Source of the DNA: an uncultured Clostridia bacterium
GTDB lineage: Bacteria > Bacillota > Clostridia > TANB77 > CAG-508
Length of the DNA: 43,402 bases
Direction: 5' to 3'
Assembly (NCBI GenBank): GCA_948919095.1
Contig: CAQYCU010000008.1
Location: 4,736-48,137 of the forward strand
The translations under genes were made by a program, and so were the position numbers. The notes beneath the pieces were generated by a model that did not search any database, was not told where the DNA came from, and saw only the letters and a program-made list of their open reading frames with translations. Shown here piece after piece: positions 43,202 through 43,402 of this stretch; positions within the stretch are counted from its first letter, which is position 1, and every line of letters begins with the position of its first letter.

Positions 43202-43402
43202 TTGAAAGTAGAAATATCTATAGACAGAAGTTGTATATGTGAAAAATCAACTTTAGGAACACAACAAGAAAATAAGTTTGAGAAGCTAGAATTTACATTT
43301 CCAGAAGAAATTAAAGACTACGCGAAAACAATAGAATTTCAAACACTAGAAAGTAAATTTATAGATAAAATAGAAAATAACGAATACATAATAAAAAACA
43401 AT
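43202..43402 (+). CDS. Partial baseplate-type (BppU-like) protein, runs off the window
   Basis: TTG 43202 lies 6 nt after AAAGGAG. LEFTFPEEIKDYAKTIEFQTLESKFIDKIENNEYIIKN resembles the N-terminal domain of BppU-like baseplate upper proteins (FEFP...Y.KTIEF...I.NNEY). Only 67 codons are visible. Confidence 0.6.
   Translation, partial: MKVEISIDRSCICEKSTLGTQQENKFEKLEFTFPEEIKDYAKTIEFQTLESKFIDKIENNEYIIKNN

Overview
The window is about 43.4 kb of AT-rich DNA (Arg mostly AGA, strong GGAGG-type ribosome binding sites, some TTG/GTG starts). It looks like a low-GC Firmicute, probably an uncultivated gut clostridium; that placement is inference from base composition and gene families. Two host surface genes come first (1-9172): a cohesin/dockerin protein and a 2,694-residue M26-type zinc protease with its own dockerin. 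A tRNA-Gly(GCC) gene (9257-9330) follows, and a siphovirus-type prophage is integrated at its 3' end. The prophage runs from about 9331 to beyond the right edge, so attR is not visible.

Prophage layout: tyrosine integrase (minus strand); a divergent promoter pair and a putative small RNA; a CI-like repressor (minus) facing a Cro-like gene across an operator region with repeated TTGATAAAAAATCAA boxes; antirepressor; small early genes; a replication module (DUF2800-like nuclease fused to a DUF1071-like N-terminus, DUF2815, family-A DNA polymerase, primase/VirE helicase, VRR-NUC, SNF2 helicase); an ArpU-like late regulator; a promoter, a hairpin and a tRNA-Met-like gene; packaging (TerS, TerL, portal); head (minor capsid, scaffold, major capsid); connectors; tail (tube, chaperones, Com-like zinc finger, tape measure, Dit, Tal); and host-recognition proteins including a Kelch-repeat protein.

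The most unusual signal is in translation. In the reading frames I accept as real there are thirteen in-frame CGG codons, and every one coincides with a break of the reading frame. In all thirteen, skipping the C and reading the following GGN as glycine (+1 shift) restores a conserved protein. The sites lie in the repressor, DNA polymerase, a small ORF, the primase/helicase (four sites), VRR-NUC, SNF2 helicase, terminase small subunit (two sites), a head-closure gene and the Kelch tail protein. No frame break of another kind was found, and no in-frame CGG is read as ordinary arginine. CGG is common out of frame (for example AAC GGA), so the DNA triplet itself is not avoided. The extra C is always on the coding strand, including in the minus-strand repressor. 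A paralogue pair (17748-17910 and 18966-19124) is an internal control: one copy has TTA CGGA where the other has TTA GGA. I infer that CGG is unassigned in this translation system and induces efficient +1 shifting to Gly, rather than that the prophage is decaying.

Other points of interest: a putative sRNA near the integrase whose loop is complementary over 14 nt to the leader of an excisionase-like gene; a second putative sRNA on the minus strand; an integrase whose first catalytic Arg is Cys; a repressor with tandem S24 domains; a minor capsid protein fused to a zincin domain with a possible partner gene; and a Com-like zinc finger gene just upstream of a stem-loop holding the tape-measure ribosome binding site.
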